In this document: positions 31,922-41,685 of the stretch, one piece after another
Position numbering within the stretch: position 1 is the stretch's first letter
Layout: every line of letters begins with the position of its first letter
NCBI GenBank assembly: GCA_003141455.1
Contig: PLMA01000019.1
Span: 1,305 to 65,304, forward strand
Reading direction: 5' to 3'
DNA: 64,000 nt
Source of the DNA: Chloroflexota bacterium
GTDB taxonomy: Bacteria; Chloroflexota; Limnocylindria; Limnocylindrales; CSP1-4
Program-made: the position numbers and the translations under genes
The notes under the pieces: generated by a model
What the model was told of the DNA's origin: nothing
The model's database searches: none
Seen by the model: only the letters and a program-made list of their open reading frames with translations

Positions 31922-34132
31922 ATGCCCGCAGCCCGAGTATCTCGTGTTTCCAGCGGCGAGCGCACGGCGCCTCGGTCGCTTCAGCCCGACGACCTGTACC
32001 GCCTGCGCGTTCCTTCCCAGGTGCGCCTCGCGCCCGACGGACGCCTCGCGGTGTTCGCTCTGCAGGCGACCACGGCCCGCCGGGACGGGTACGTCCAGTC
32101 GATTTGGGTGGCGCCGACCGACGGAAGCGAGGAGCCCCGCCAGCTCACGCTCGGCGCGTGGCATGACGCATCCCCTCGAATCTCGCCGGACGGACGGCTG
32201 ATGGCATTCCTGTCGGATCGGCGAACACTCGTCGAGCCCGCGCCCGCGTTTGGGCGTCCGAAGGCGGCATCCGCGGGTCGCGCGGCAGAGCCTTCGGACA
32301 CGGCCGGGGGGCGGGAGGACGTCGTCCAGGTCTACGTCTTGCCGCTCGACCGCCCGGGCGAGGCGTTGCGGGTCACGGATCTTCCGCGGGGTGTAACCAG
32401 CTTCGAGTGGTCGCCCGATGGCAAGCGCCTCGCGGTGCTGAGCCCGTCGGCAGGGGCGACAAAGGACGAGGACCACCGGCGACGCGGCGTCGACGAGCCG
32501 GCAGCCAACGGAGTGCCGACATCGGACTACCGATACGTGGACCGGCTCTCGTTCCTGCACAACGGTCGCGGCTTCGTCTACGACAGCCGCCCGCAGCTGT
32601 GGGTCGTTAACCTCGAGCCCGGCGATGTGCGTCGCCTGACGAACGTCGACTGGTTCGTGGACATGCCGGCCTGGTCGCCCGACGGCAAGCGGATCGCGTA
32701 CTGCACGAACGAGCGGCGCGACGCCGACTTCGACCCGCGCTCGCACATCTTCGTCGTCGACGTCGACTCCGGTCGCCGCACGCGCATCACGGACGCCGGC
32801 AGGGCGGATTTCACGGCACCAGCCTGGCTTCTTGACGGCCGGACGATCGCCTGCCTCGGCCACCGCTACCCTGCCCACGCTGGCAGCCGGTCCGACATCT
32901 GGCTCTTCACGGCCGACGGCTCCGACTCGGGGCGCGACGGCGGTCGCAATCTATCGGTCCGCCACGACCTCATGCCGGCGACGTCGATGAACAGCGACAT
33001 CACGCCGGGCGAGCCCGCGCGTCTGGTGGCGTCCGCGGACGGTGCCTGGCTGACATTCAGCGCCCCTTGCGACGGCTCATACGAGTTGTGGCGGATCTCC
33101 ACGGACGACGGCCGGCTTGAACGGCTGACCGAGGGCCGGGAATACATCTCGGGCTTCGACCAGATCGAGGTCGATGGCCGCCCTCGCCTGGCGTTCATCC
33201 GCTCGACGCCGACCGAGCTGCCGGATGTCTGGGCCCAGTCGGACGGTGAGGCGCCGCGCCGCGTGAGCTGTCTGAACGACCTCGTGCTCGACGACGTCAA
33301 GCTCCTCGAGCCGGTCGAGCGCTCTTACGAGGTCGAGGGGCGGCGGATCCAGGGCTGGCTCATCGAGGGAGCTGAGTCGTCGGGCTTTCGCCGGCCTGGC
33401 CCGCTCGTCGTCGAGATCCATGGCGGCCCGCAGACGCAGTACGGCTGGTCGCCTGTGCTCGAGTTCCAGATCCTGGTGGGAACAGGGATGAGCGTCTTCT
33501 ATTGCAATCCACGCGGCTCCACCGGGTATGGCCAGAACTTCGCGGATGCGAACTTCCGCGATTGGGGCGACGGTCCGACGCGGGACGTCCTCGCCGGGGT
33601 CGACGCACTCGTCGCCGATAACATCGCGAGCAGCCAGCACCTGGGCGTCACCGGGGGCTCGTATGGCGGCTACTTGACGAACTGGATCGTTGGGCACGAT
33701 CGCCGCTTTGCTGCGGCGTTCACTGCACGGTCGGTGAGCGACATGGAATCGCTGATGCTGACCGGAGACCTCGCCGGGGTAGATCCGAAGATGTTCATCG
33801 GCGCGAACCCGTGGGACGAGCCGGAGTTCTACCGCGAAGCGTCGCCGATCACGTATATCTCGTCGTGCACCACGCCGCTCCTTATCCAGCACGCGGAGGA
33901 AGATCTTCGCTGCCCGATCGGCCAGGCTGAAGAGCTGTTCGCCGTCCTGCGCGCCCACCGGCGGCCGGTCCGGTTCATGCGCGTGCCGGGGGAGAACCAC
34001 GAACTCACACGTGGGGGCACGCCCTTCCGCCGCGTCGAGAATCTCGTACAGGTCCGCGACTGGTTCCGCCACTATCTTGTCTACGGCAAACGGCGCCTAC
34101 CGCCCCTGCCGCGTGAGCGCGCCGGTAAGTAG
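31922..34132 (+). CDS. S9 family prolyl oligopeptidase / acylaminoacyl-peptidase
   Basis: Beta-propeller WSPDGK repeats; GVTGGSYGGYLTNW nucleophile elbow; GENHEL near C-terminus. Confidence 0.92.
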   Translation: MPAARVSRVSSGERTAPRSLQPDDLYRLRVPSQVRLAPDGRLAVFALQATTARRDGYVQSIWVAPTDGSEEPRQLTLGAWHDASPRISPDGRLMAFLSDRRTLVEPAPAFGRPKAASAGRAAEPSDTAGGREDVVQVYVLPLDRPGEALRVTDLPRGVTSFEWSPDGKRLAVLSPSAGATKDEDHRRRGVDEPAANGVPTSDYRYVDRLSFLHNGRGFVYDSRPQLWVVNLEPGDVRRLTNVDWFVDMPAWSPDGKRIAYCTNERRDADFDPRSHIFVVDVDSGRRTRITDAGRADFTAPAWLLDGRTIACLGHRYPAHAGSRSDIWLFTADGSDSGRDGGRNLSVRHDLMPATSMNSDITPGEPARLVASADGAWLTFSAPCDGSYELWRISTDDGRLERLTEGREYISGFDQIEVDGRPRLAFIRSTPTELPDVWAQSDGEAPRRVSCLNDLVLDDVKLLEPVERSYEVEGRRIQGWLIEGAESSGFRRPGPLVVEIHGGPQTQYGWSPVLEFQILVGTGMSVFYCNPRGSTGYGQNFADANFRDWGDGPTRDVLAGVDALVADNIASSQHLGVTGGSYGGYLTNWIVGHDRRFAAAFTARSVSDMESLMLTGDLAGVDPKMFIGANPWDEPEFYREASPITYISSCTTPLLIQHAEEDLRCPIGQAEELFAVLRAHRRPVRFMRVPGENHELTRGGTPFRRVENLVQVRDWFRHYLVYGKRRLPPLPRERAGK

Positions 34133-34188
34133 AGGCGGGCCCGTGCTTGGGCCGACGATCGCGGTGCTCGCGAGCGCGGTTCCGAGCC

Positions 34189-34848
34189 TCAGCGAGACAA
34201 CGCCCTGTTCGCCCGTATCCATTCGAGCCAGTGGCGTTCGGCTCCGACGGTAGTTGCCGGACCGTGGCCGGGCAGCACTCTCAGCCGCTCGTCCAGCCCG
34301 GCCAGGCGTCCTAGCGACTCCGCCATCTGCTCCTCGGATCCGCCGGGGAGATCGGTCCGGCCCCATGATCCCGCGAACAGCGTGTCACCCGAGAGCAGCA
34401 GACCGTTCGTGCGGTCGAGCAGACAGACCGAACCCTCAGTGTGCCCCGGCGTATGCAGGACCTCCAGGTCGATCTCGCCGAATTTGACCCGACCGCCCTC
34501 GGCCAGGTCCACCGCCGGAACGCTCGGCGGGATGGGAAACGGCGCGAAGAGCGGCTGCGGCCGCAAGAGCATCTCGCGGTCGAGCGGATGGACGGCGATG
34601 CGGGCTTCGTCGCCGGGTTGGTGATCGTGCGTCCAGGCCTGCACGGCCGCGTTGTCGCCCACGTGGTCCCAGTGGCCGTGGGTGGAGACGATCAGCTTCA
34701 GCGTCCAGCCGCGCTCCTCGAGCATGCCGCTCAGCCAGACGACCGAGGGAATCGCCGTGTCGATCGCGATCGCTTCGCTAGTGGCCGAGTCGGCGAGCAC
34801 GTAGACGTTGGTTCCGATCGGTCCGACCGTGCGGCTGAGCAACTCCAT
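34189..34848 (-). CDS. MBL-fold hydrolase (glyoxalase II-like)
   Basis: STHGHWDHVGD, HTPGHTEGSVCL, LSGDTLF, VLPGHGPAT. Confidence 0.9.
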   Translation of the reverse strand: MELLSRTVGPIGTNVYVLADSATSEAIAIDTAIPSVVWLSGMLEERGWTLKLIVSTHGHWDHVGDNAAVQAWTHDHQPGDEARIAVHPLDREMLLRPQPLFAPFPIPPSVPAVDLAEGGRVKFGEIDLEVLHTPGHTEGSVCLLDRTNGLLLSGDTLFAGSWGRTDLPGGSEEQMAESLGRLAGLDERLRVLPGHGPATTVGAERHWLEWIRANRALSR

Positions 34849-34900
34849 GCCCGGAGACTAGCACGGCGTCGGGACTGTCCTGCTGGCCACCAACCTGGCG

Positions 34901-35185
34901 TTATGGCAGCTGGCGAATGACGTCGGCGAAGAGCGCGTCCTGGTCGATCGGCGGACGTGACGAGGGGCCGTAGTAGTCTCCGCCGGTCCACTGAAGAATC
35001 ACATACATGGCGTCCGCCGTGACGTAGACCGCCAGGTAGCCGTGGCTGTAGACCCGATACGTCTTGCCGGCCACTATTCGGACATAGGGCGGCTCGGCCT
35101 TGAGCGAGCCCTTGTCGGCGCCGAGCATTGCGGCCTCGAGAATGTGCCCCGGGCCGAGGAGCTGCGTGATCAGCCCAAATCCCAA
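34901..35185 (-). CDS. Small hypothetical protein
   Basis: 94 aa ORF overlapping the ung 3' end by 16 bp. Confidence 0.45.
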   Translation of the reverse strand: MGFGLITQLLGPGHILEAAMLGADKGSLKAEPPYVRIVAGKTYRVYSHGYLAVYVTADAMYVILQWTGGDYYGPSSRPPIDQDALFADVIRQLP

Positions 35186-35835
35186 TCGATCGGCGGCAGA
35201 CCGCGATTCGCAAGCTCGGCGTTGGCCCGGCGGAACGGAGCGCTGCCGATGAAACCCTTGGCCGACAGCGGCGACGGATGCGCCGACTTGACCACTATGT
35301 GCCGACTTCGGTCGATCTTCTGGCCGGCGGCCTTGGCCGGCTCACCCCACAGCAGGAACACCACAGGGGTCGGCTGCTCGCCCAGCATGGCCACGATCGA
35401 GGCGGTGAACGCTTTCCATTGGCGCCGGTGGCTGTTCGGCAGCCCCTCGCGCACGGTCAGGGCCGTGTTGAGGAGCAACACCCCGTTCCGCGCCCACGGC
35501 TCGAGCGTGGCGTCAGCTGGAACCGGATGGCCAAGGTCGGTCTCGAGTTCCTTGACGATGTTGACGAGAGACCGCGGCCGATCGACTCCAGCTCGCACCG
35601 AGAAAGCCAGACCGCTCGCCTGGCCCGGTCGGTAGTAGGGGTCTTGGCCCAGGATGGCTGCCCGGACCTGGCCGGGTGGCGTCAGGCGCAGAGCGGCGAA
35701 CACATCCTCGTCCGGGGGAAAGACCGTGGCCTGGGCTCGCTCCACGAACACGAATTCGTCGAGTTTCTTGATGTCGGCATCCGACAGCCGGGAGCCAAGG
35801 GCGGATCGCCACTCGGCGGGGAGGGTCTGCATCAT
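35170..35835 (-). CDS. ung: Uracil-DNA glycosylase (family 1)
   Basis: ILGQDPYYRPGQASGLAFSV, LLLNTALTVREG, SAHPSPLSAKGFIGSAPF. Confidence 0.95.
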   Translation of the reverse strand: MMQTLPAEWRSALGSRLSDADIKKLDEFVFVERAQATVFPPDEDVFAALRLTPPGQVRAAILGQDPYYRPGQASGLAFSVRAGVDRPRSLVNIVKELETDLGHPVPADATLEPWARNGVLLLNTALTVREGLPNSHRRQWKAFTASIVAMLGEQPTPVVFLLWGEPAKAAGQKIDRSRHIVVKSAHPSPLSAKGFIGSAPFRRANAELANRGLPPIDWDLG

Positions 35836-35982
35836 GCCTGCGAGTGTACGCGAGCTCGACGCGGTCGCACCGTGCACCGCCACCACTGCCGGGTCGCGCC
35901 CATCCTTTCGAGGTGAGAACATCCGAGCAGTCGCCGACCATCGATCGACGGCGCCGAAACCACGCTGCCCGAGGAGTACTCG

Positions 35983-36309
35983 ATGATCGTTTGCCTGCCC
36001 GTAACCGCCGACGGCCAGATGGGTCAAAGCTGGGGTCGTGCCGACCGCGTCGCGATCGCCGAGGTGGGCGAATTAGGGATAAGCAAGTGGGAGGAATTCG
36101 AGGTCGGCTGGGACAAGACGCACGACGCGCTCGAGCATGGCCAACACCACGAGCGCATTGCCCGATTCCTGACCGACCATCGCGTGGGGTGCGTCGTGGC
36201 CGGGCACATGGGTCCACCGATGGTGCAAATGCTGGGCGAGATGGGCATCAGCGTGCGGCTCGGTGCCTCGGGCGAAGCACGCAAGGCTGCAGCCTCGGCC
36301 CGGAATTAG
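35983..36309 (+). CDS. NifX/NifB-like (dinitrogenase FeMo-cofactor-binding fold) protein
   Basis: MIVCLPVTADGQMGQSWGRADRVAIAEV ... CVVAGHMGPPMVQMLGEMGISV. Confidence 0.75.
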   Translation: MIVCLPVTADGQMGQSWGRADRVAIAEVGELGISKWEEFEVGWDKTHDALEHGQHHERIARFLTDHRVGCVVAGHMGPPMVQMLGEMGISVRLGASGEARKAAASARN

Positions 36310-37154
36310 CGGCTGCCGCCCGAGAGCGGCTCGCGGCAGACCGGGAGGACGTTCACCAGGCAGGTCGGGCCGCCGTCGGCGAGCGCGAACTCGTCGAGCT
36401 CGAGCTCGTGAGCTCGCAGTCCGGTCTCACGCAGGAGCCGCGCGGCGGTCGGGTTTCCCGAGGCGAGGAACGCGTGCCCGCCGACCGCGAGGACGTTGGC
36501 TCCCAGCAGTTCGTCGTCGGGCAGCAGCAGGCGGCGGACCTCACGGGGCGGTGCCGCGTCGGGGCCGGCCGCGTCGAGCGAGGCGAAGCCCGCGGCCGTG
36601 CCGATGAGCATGTCCGGCGCCACGGCCGTGACGGCCGTGGCGAGGTGAAGGCGATCCGTCACGGGACAGAGGAAGGGCCGGTATCCGAGGGACCGTGCCG
36701 CGTCTGCGAGCACGCGCGCGCCGAGGACGTTGGTCCGGGCGCTCAAGCCGATCGCAAGGCGGTCGCCGAAGATGACCACATCGCCGCCCTCAAGCGTCCC
36801 CGGATCCTCAACTGGGACGACCCGCGTCCCTTCCGGCAGGCGGGCAAGGGCCGCCTGAAGGACGGACTCGACCTCGGGCCGCCGGGAGGCGACAGCAGGC
36901 CGCGCCACCACGACCGTCGGCAATCGATCCGGAAGGGCTGGTGCCAGCGCGACGAGCGTGTCCGATACGAACGTGGCGTCGGGGAGATCCGGTTCCTCGG
37001 GAAGACGCAACAATGACAGCCCGGCGTCCTCGAGCGCCGCGCAGAACGCCTCATGCTGCGCGTGAACCCGCGAAACGTCGATCCGGTGGCGGTCCGGGTG
37101 GGTCGAGATCGCGTCGTGGAAGGCAGGGCCTGGCGGCCGGACGATGACGAGCAT
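36306..37154 (-). CDS. Dimethylarginine dimethylaminohydrolase-like (amidinotransferase fold)
   Basis: LEGGDVVIFGDRLAIGLSARTN, DRLHLATAVTAV (His), DGGPTCLVNVL (Cys). Confidence 0.85.
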   Translation of the reverse strand: MLVIVRPPGPAFHDAISTHPDRHRIDVSRVHAQHEAFCAALEDAGLSLLRLPEEPDLPDATFVSDTLVALAPALPDRLPTVVVARPAVASRRPEVESVLQAALARLPEGTRVVPVEDPGTLEGGDVVIFGDRLAIGLSARTNVLGARVLADAARSLGYRPFLCPVTDRLHLATAVTAVAPDMLIGTAAGFASLDAAGPDAAPPREVRRLLLPDDELLGANVLAVGGHAFLASGNPTAARLLRETGLRAHELELDEFALADGGPTCLVNVLPVCREPLSGGSR

Positions 37155-37284
37155 CCGCGCATCGTAGCGGTCTGCGGCGGAGGGATGCCGCCCACGGACG
37201 AGCGCATACCCCTTCCCTACGGTCACGCCATCTGGCATCACTGCGCCGGGACAGGCGCTCGCGCCTCGCGCAGCCGTGGACGCC

Positions 37285-37974
37285 CTACCGCAGCCTGAAG
37301 ACCCGAAGCGTCGTGCGGCCCTTCCCGTACGCCACTTCGCTGCCCAACTCGGCGGTCGCGAGGAAGTCAGTCGGCTGCGCCAGCCGGTGAACAACCAGGG
37401 CATCCACCAGGGGACCCAGCTCGAGGCTGCCCTTGCTTCGAAGCTCGGTGTCCACCAGGCAGAGCGTCTTCCACGACTTGTCCGGCTGCTCCGCGGGCGT
37501 CTCGAAGATGGCCTCGTAGGTCCGCCCGCCGATCGTCAAGGTCGTGCGGCAGCCTTCGTACGCAGGCTCCGCGCCGTGGTTCATGGTCCAGATGCACAGG
37601 TTGCTGACGATGTCATTCGTGCTCGGTCGGTTGGAGCTGGTGATCCAGAAGTCGAAACTCTCGCACCACAGCCCGCTGCCGACGGTTTCAAAGTCGAAAT
37701 CGAGCGTCAGGCGCGTCTCGGTCAGCCGACGGGGCAGCTGTTCCCCTGCCCCCAGCTCAACCCACGGTGATCGTCCCGCAAGCACCTCGGGGTAGCACTT
37801 CATGGACGGTCCGGCGCTCTCGGGCCAATCCCACTCCCAGCCTGCTTCGTCCTGACTACGAAAGACGCTCTGCCGGTAGTTCGCGATGTCGCCCTTGCCA
37901 TAGACGTTGTTGTAGAGCACGGCTCCGGAGATTGGGAGCAGGGCCGAGTCGTCCGACAGGATCGTCGTAGCCAT
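37285..37974 (-). CDS. GH12-like concanavalin A-fold protein
   Basis: YNNVYGKG ... WEWDWPE ... MKCYPE ... SFDFWITSSN ... CIWTMNHG ... LGSEVAYGKG aligns by eye with GH12 endoglucanase landmarks. Confidence 0.6.
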   Translation of the reverse strand: MATTILSDDSALLPISGAVLYNNVYGKGDIANYRQSVFRSQDEAGWEWDWPESAGPSMKCYPEVLAGRSPWVELGAGEQLPRRLTETRLTLDFDFETVGSGLWCESFDFWITSSNRPSTNDIVSNLCIWTMNHGAEPAYEGCRTTLTIGGRTYEAIFETPAEQPDKSWKTLCLVDTELRSKGSLELGPLVDALVVHRLAQPTDFLATAELGSEVAYGKGRTTLRVFRLR

Positions 37975-38102
37975 GATGCCCTCCAGCGCTGGCGCGGATC
38001 GTGTCGCGCGTCCTGCGCCATACGGTACTCGACTCTGCCCGCTCGGAAGCTCCGCGGCGGAGCTCAGCGCAGACATCCGGACCCGACAGAAGCGCAACGA
38101 GT

Positions 38103-38726
38103 TCAGATCCCCAGTCGGAAGTCCGAGATACTCTGCCTGGTCAGAGATATGTCCTCGAAGACCGCCGACGTTCCTTCGCCGAGCGGGCACTGGGTGCTGA
38201 TCCCCACCCAGATCGATGCTGGGTAGTCATTCTTGAAAAGGCGAATCAACTGCCAGCTCTTCTTGTCGAGCGAGTAGTAGAACCCGACGGTCTTCGTGTC
38301 CGACGAGATCCTCATATGGACACTTCTCGCCTCGATGACGTCGTGGTTGTTGTCGTCAGAGGTCCCGATGGTGCGAACGCTGACCATCCTGGTCTTCTGG
38401 CGCTCATCCATCTCCATCGCCATCTTCAGCCAGAGGTCCGCCTTCACATAGATGTAGAGAGTCCCGGCGTCATATGTCTTGCGGAACGTCGGTGTGACCC
38501 TGGCCATGAGGTGAAGGGCTGCTCGTTGTCGACCTCGGTCAGGAGCAGTGGTGCCGTGTCGTTGGACAGCTTCCCATCCGGGTCGACGAAATTGTCGCGC
38601 CTCGCTTCGCTCGCGAGAGTGATCCTTCCCTCCTCGACCTTCGCGTGAGCGGCAGCCTGGTTGAGCGACCGAGTGAAGGTGATCCCCCGGCAGCTTGATG
38701 CGGCACTCTTCGGTCTTCACGTTCTC
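38103..38726 (-). pseudogene. DUF1349-like concanavalin A-fold gene, apparently frameshifted
   Basis: Homologous segments lie in three frames: KTEECRIKLPG / ITFTRSLNQAAAHAKVEEGRITLASEARRDNFVDPDGKLSNDTAPLLLTEVDNEQPFT / LMARVTPTFRKTYDAGTLYIYVKADLWLK...FEDISLT. Confidence 0.65.
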
Positions 38727-38740
38727 GGGAGACTTCTTCT

Positions 38741-39685
38741 CTAGCGTGACAACTCCGAGCGGCCGATCCCGCCGGCGGCCGTTTCGAGCTGGCGGCCGTC
38801 ACTGAGCGCCGGACTCGCGTCTGCCGTTCTGGTGGCGGCGCCACGAGTGGCAAGAACCGAGCCCAGGATCACGAGCCCGAGCCCGATGGCCATCCAGACG
38901 GTGAAAGATTCGTTGAGCACGAGGACGCCGAGCACGGACGCCACCGCGGGGTTGATGTACGTGATCACGGTCGCTCGAACCGGGCCGATCTCGGCGATCA
39001 GCGCCGAGAACAGGACGAAGGCGACCGCGGTGCAGACGACCCCCAGAATCGCGATGGCGGCCAGCGCGCCCGCACTGGGCATGACCGCAGGTCGCTGTAC
39101 GGCAGCGATCGGAGCATAGACCAGGGCACACAGCGAGAGCGAGAGCGCCATCACCCCTACGGACGGCAGACCGCCAAGCCGGCGGGCCAGAATTGCCGGC
39201 CCTACGGCGTAGCCCACGACCACCAGCGCCATCTCGAGAAACGCCGCCGGATCGGACGCGCCCACGTTGGAGCCGACGACCGCGGCAACCCCGACCAGCC
39301 CAATCATCAGCCCTAGAAGTCCACGCCGGCCCAGGTGGTCTCGACCGCCCGTACTCGCCGCGACAACCGTTCCAACCAGAGGCACTCCCGCCACGAGTAG
39401 CCCGGCAAGAGAGCTCGTGACGTGCTGTTCCGCGTTGCCCAGCAAGACCCAGGGCAAGCCGACCTCCACTACGGCAAAGGCAACCACCCAGCGCCAGCGT
39501 TCGAGCACCGGCCGGAGGTCGGAGCGCAGAAGCGCGATCGGGAGCAGGAGCAAGGCCGCGATCGAGGTGCGCGCAAAGACCAGGGTCGCCGGAGAGATCT
39601 CGGCGACCGCGATTCGAATGAACATGTACGGGATGCCCCAGATCAGCGACATCAAGCCGAACATGACCAGCGCCCGCCGCGTCAT
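38741..39685 (-). CDS. EamA/DMT family transporter
   Basis: Ten TM helices in two EamA repeats; LIWGIPYMFIRIAV, VITYINPAVASVLGVLVLNESFT. Confidence 0.9.
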   Translation of the reverse strand: MTRRALVMFGLMSLIWGIPYMFIRIAVAEISPATLVFARTSIAALLLLPIALLRSDLRPVLERWRWVVAFAVVEVGLPWVLLGNAEQHVTSSLAGLLVAGVPLVGTVVAASTGGRDHLGRRGLLGLMIGLVGVAAVVGSNVGASDPAAFLEMALVVVGYAVGPAILARRLGGLPSVGVMALSLSLCALVYAPIAAVQRPAVMPSAGALAAIAILGVVCTAVAFVLFSALIAEIGPVRATVITYINPAVASVLGVLVLNESFTVWMAIGLGLVILGSVLATRGAATRTADASPALSDGRQLETAAGGIGRSELSR

Positions 39686-39695
39686 GACCGAAAGA

Positions 39696-40400
39696 CTACC
39701 CGCCCCGGAGCCAGCCGGCGCGTGTCTCCTCGGGAGAGAGACGAGCGAGCAGCTCGAGCAAAGGAATCGCGGCAGCGAATGTCTCGACCAGCAAGTCAGG
39801 AAGACCGGAGGAAAGAGCTTCGTCGTCCGATAGCCGGCGACCGAACGTGACGTCCTTCAGCTTCAGCAGCTCCGCCGCGGGATGGTCCGCGGCGTAGCCG
39901 GTTGGAGTCCGCTTGAGACGGTCGCCACTCACCTCCCCGAACGTGTCGGCAAAGCCGGGCCTCCGAAGCACTGCCTCTACCAACTCGCGATCCCGGTCAA
40001 CCGCCTGTCGCCACGCGGCCAGCTGGGCTGGCTCCGGATGCCACATCCCGCCGCCGGCGTACATCTCGCCCGGCTGGAAGTGGAAGTAGGCACCGACACC
40101 GCCGCCCTCGCCCGCCCACGGGAAGCTCGCCGAGACGTGGGTCTTGTAGGGCGTCTTGTCGGCCGAGAAACGGACGTCGCGGTAGATCCGGAACGGCGAC
40201 CGGGAGGGGTCCGCCCGCAGGGGCAAGCTGCTCGCCTGGAAGCGCTCCCCAAGGGCTGCGCACAGGGCCTCGAGTGGCTCCTTCAGGAGCCGCTCGTATT
40301 CGCCCTTGCGCGGCTGGAACCAGGACCGCTCGTTGTGAAGCGCCAGGTCCACCAGGAACTGGACCGCGTCCCGGGAGAACCCGGCGAACTGCGTTGCCAT
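39696..40400 (-). CDS. DUF2461 domain-containing protein
   Basis: FLVDLALHNERSWFQPRKGEYERLLKEPLEAL ... FRIYRDVRFSADKTPYKTH. Confidence 0.9.
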   Translation of the reverse strand: MATQFAGFSRDAVQFLVDLALHNERSWFQPRKGEYERLLKEPLEALCAALGERFQASSLPLRADPSRSPFRIYRDVRFSADKTPYKTHVSASFPWAGEGGGVGAYFHFQPGEMYAGGGMWHPEPAQLAAWRQAVDRDRELVEAVLRRPGFADTFGEVSGDRLKRTPTGYAADHPAAELLKLKDVTFGRRLSDDEALSSGLPDLLVETFAAAIPLLELLARLSPEETRAGWLRGG

Positions 40401-40536
40401 GGCAAAAGGGCATCTCCATGAACCGAGGCCGGACTTGGCCATGTTCTCACGCCGGGCATCGCTCCGCGACCGACGCCTCGAGTCTCCCGAGTGGCGGGAT
40501 TGAAAGCGGCGCGTCTTCCGTTGCTGTGACGGTTCG

Positions 40537-41685
40537 TCAGTGGCAGCTGGCCGAACCGGAGTCGCTGAAGGTGTAGCCGGGCGCGGGCACGAAACGCCAG
40601 CTGTAGCTGGTAGGTCCCAGGGTCATGTCGATGACGCCGAACGACTTGTCGTTGCGCACGACCTCGCCCGTCAGGGGTGCTGCGACGAAGCCATAGTGAT
40701 TCTTGCCGCCGGTGCCCACGACGAACTCGGTCGTCCCGTTCGGGTCGGGCTGCCCACCCGCGTTGAGGGGAACGAACCGCTCGTAGTCGTGGTTGTGGCC
40801 GGTCAGGACCACGTCCACATGAGCGGCGACGAGGTCCGCCCAGATCGCCGTCATCTGTGAGGCGTCGCCGTGCTCACCCGACGAAAAGCGCGGTTCGTGC
40901 CAGGTGACGAGTGTGCAGAGCCGAGGGTACGCGACGAGGTTGGCCAGTAGCCATTTCTCCTGGGGAGATCCTGCCTGGCAGCCGCCCACGTGGCTGCACT
41001 CGGAATCCAGGCTGATGATGTGCCAGTCGCCCAGGTTGAAGGCGTAGTAGGCGGGGTAGCCGAAGTAGGCGAAGTAGCCTGCCGCGCCTGCCGTCAGGTA
41101 CTCGTGGTTGCCGATGGTCGGATGGATGATCGACTTGTACTTACCCCACGTCGGCGCGAAAACGGCGTTGTAGGCTGCCAGGCTGTTGACCTCGTACTGG
41201 TTGTCGCCGAGGGTCAGAACCGCCGTCGGTCGCAGCTGCCCGATTTCTGCGGCCGTGGCGGCCTGGTCGCAATCCGTCGGTTGACCCACGTTCTGGGTGG
41301 GGTCGCAGGCGATGTCCCCGGCAGCGACGATGCTCACGATGGTTGGTGCCGGCGGCGGGGCAACTCCGGTCGGCTTCGGCACGGCTACGGTCGGCGCCGG
41401 CGCGGGCACCTTGGGCTGGATCGGGGGTTGCTTCGCGGGCCCTGGGGTGAGGCGGGGTGCCGGAGTCGACTGCAGGGTGGCGGGCACGTCGCTCGCGGTC
41501 ACGCCAGGCGTCGCCGTCGCGCCAAGTATCGAAGACTCAGGCGACAGCGAGACGATGGGGATGGGCAAGGTGGTTGATGTCGGCGCAGGGGACGGGCTGC
41601 GACTGCTGCATGCCCAGAGCGTGATCACCACGAGGCCCAGGCCGGCGAGTCTGGCCGTGTAGGCCTTCGAAGATCCTGTTGCCAC
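40537..41685 (-). CDS. Metallophosphoesterase, lipoprotein
   Basis: VAAGDIACDP ... TLGDNQY ... TIGNHEY ... HEPRFSSG ... TGHNHDYER; lipobox LWACSS. Confidence 0.9.
   Translation of the reverse strand: MATGSSKAYTARLAGLGLVVITLWACSSRSPSPAPTSTTLPIPIVSLSPESSILGATATPGVTASDVPATLQSTPAPRLTPGPAKQPPIQPKVPAPAPTVAVPKPTGVAPPPAPTIVSIVAAGDIACDPTQNVGQPTDCDQAATAAEIGQLRPTAVLTLGDNQYEVNSLAAYNAVFAPTWGKYKSIIHPTIGNHEYLTAGAAGYFAYFGYPAYYAFNLGDWHIISLDSECSHVGGCQAGSPQEKWLLANLVAYPRLCTLVTWHEPRFSSGEHGDASQMTAIWADLVAAHVDVVLTGHNHDYERFVPLNAGGQPDPNGTTEFVVGTGGKNHYGFVAAPLTGEVVRNDKSFGVIDMTLGPTSYSWRFVPAPGYTFSDSGSASCH

Noticed and set aside
35983-36309. Evidence for nitrogen fixation from the NifX-like protein
   Set aside because: Stand-alone NifX/NifB-fold proteins are widespread without nitrogenase, and no nif genes are present here.
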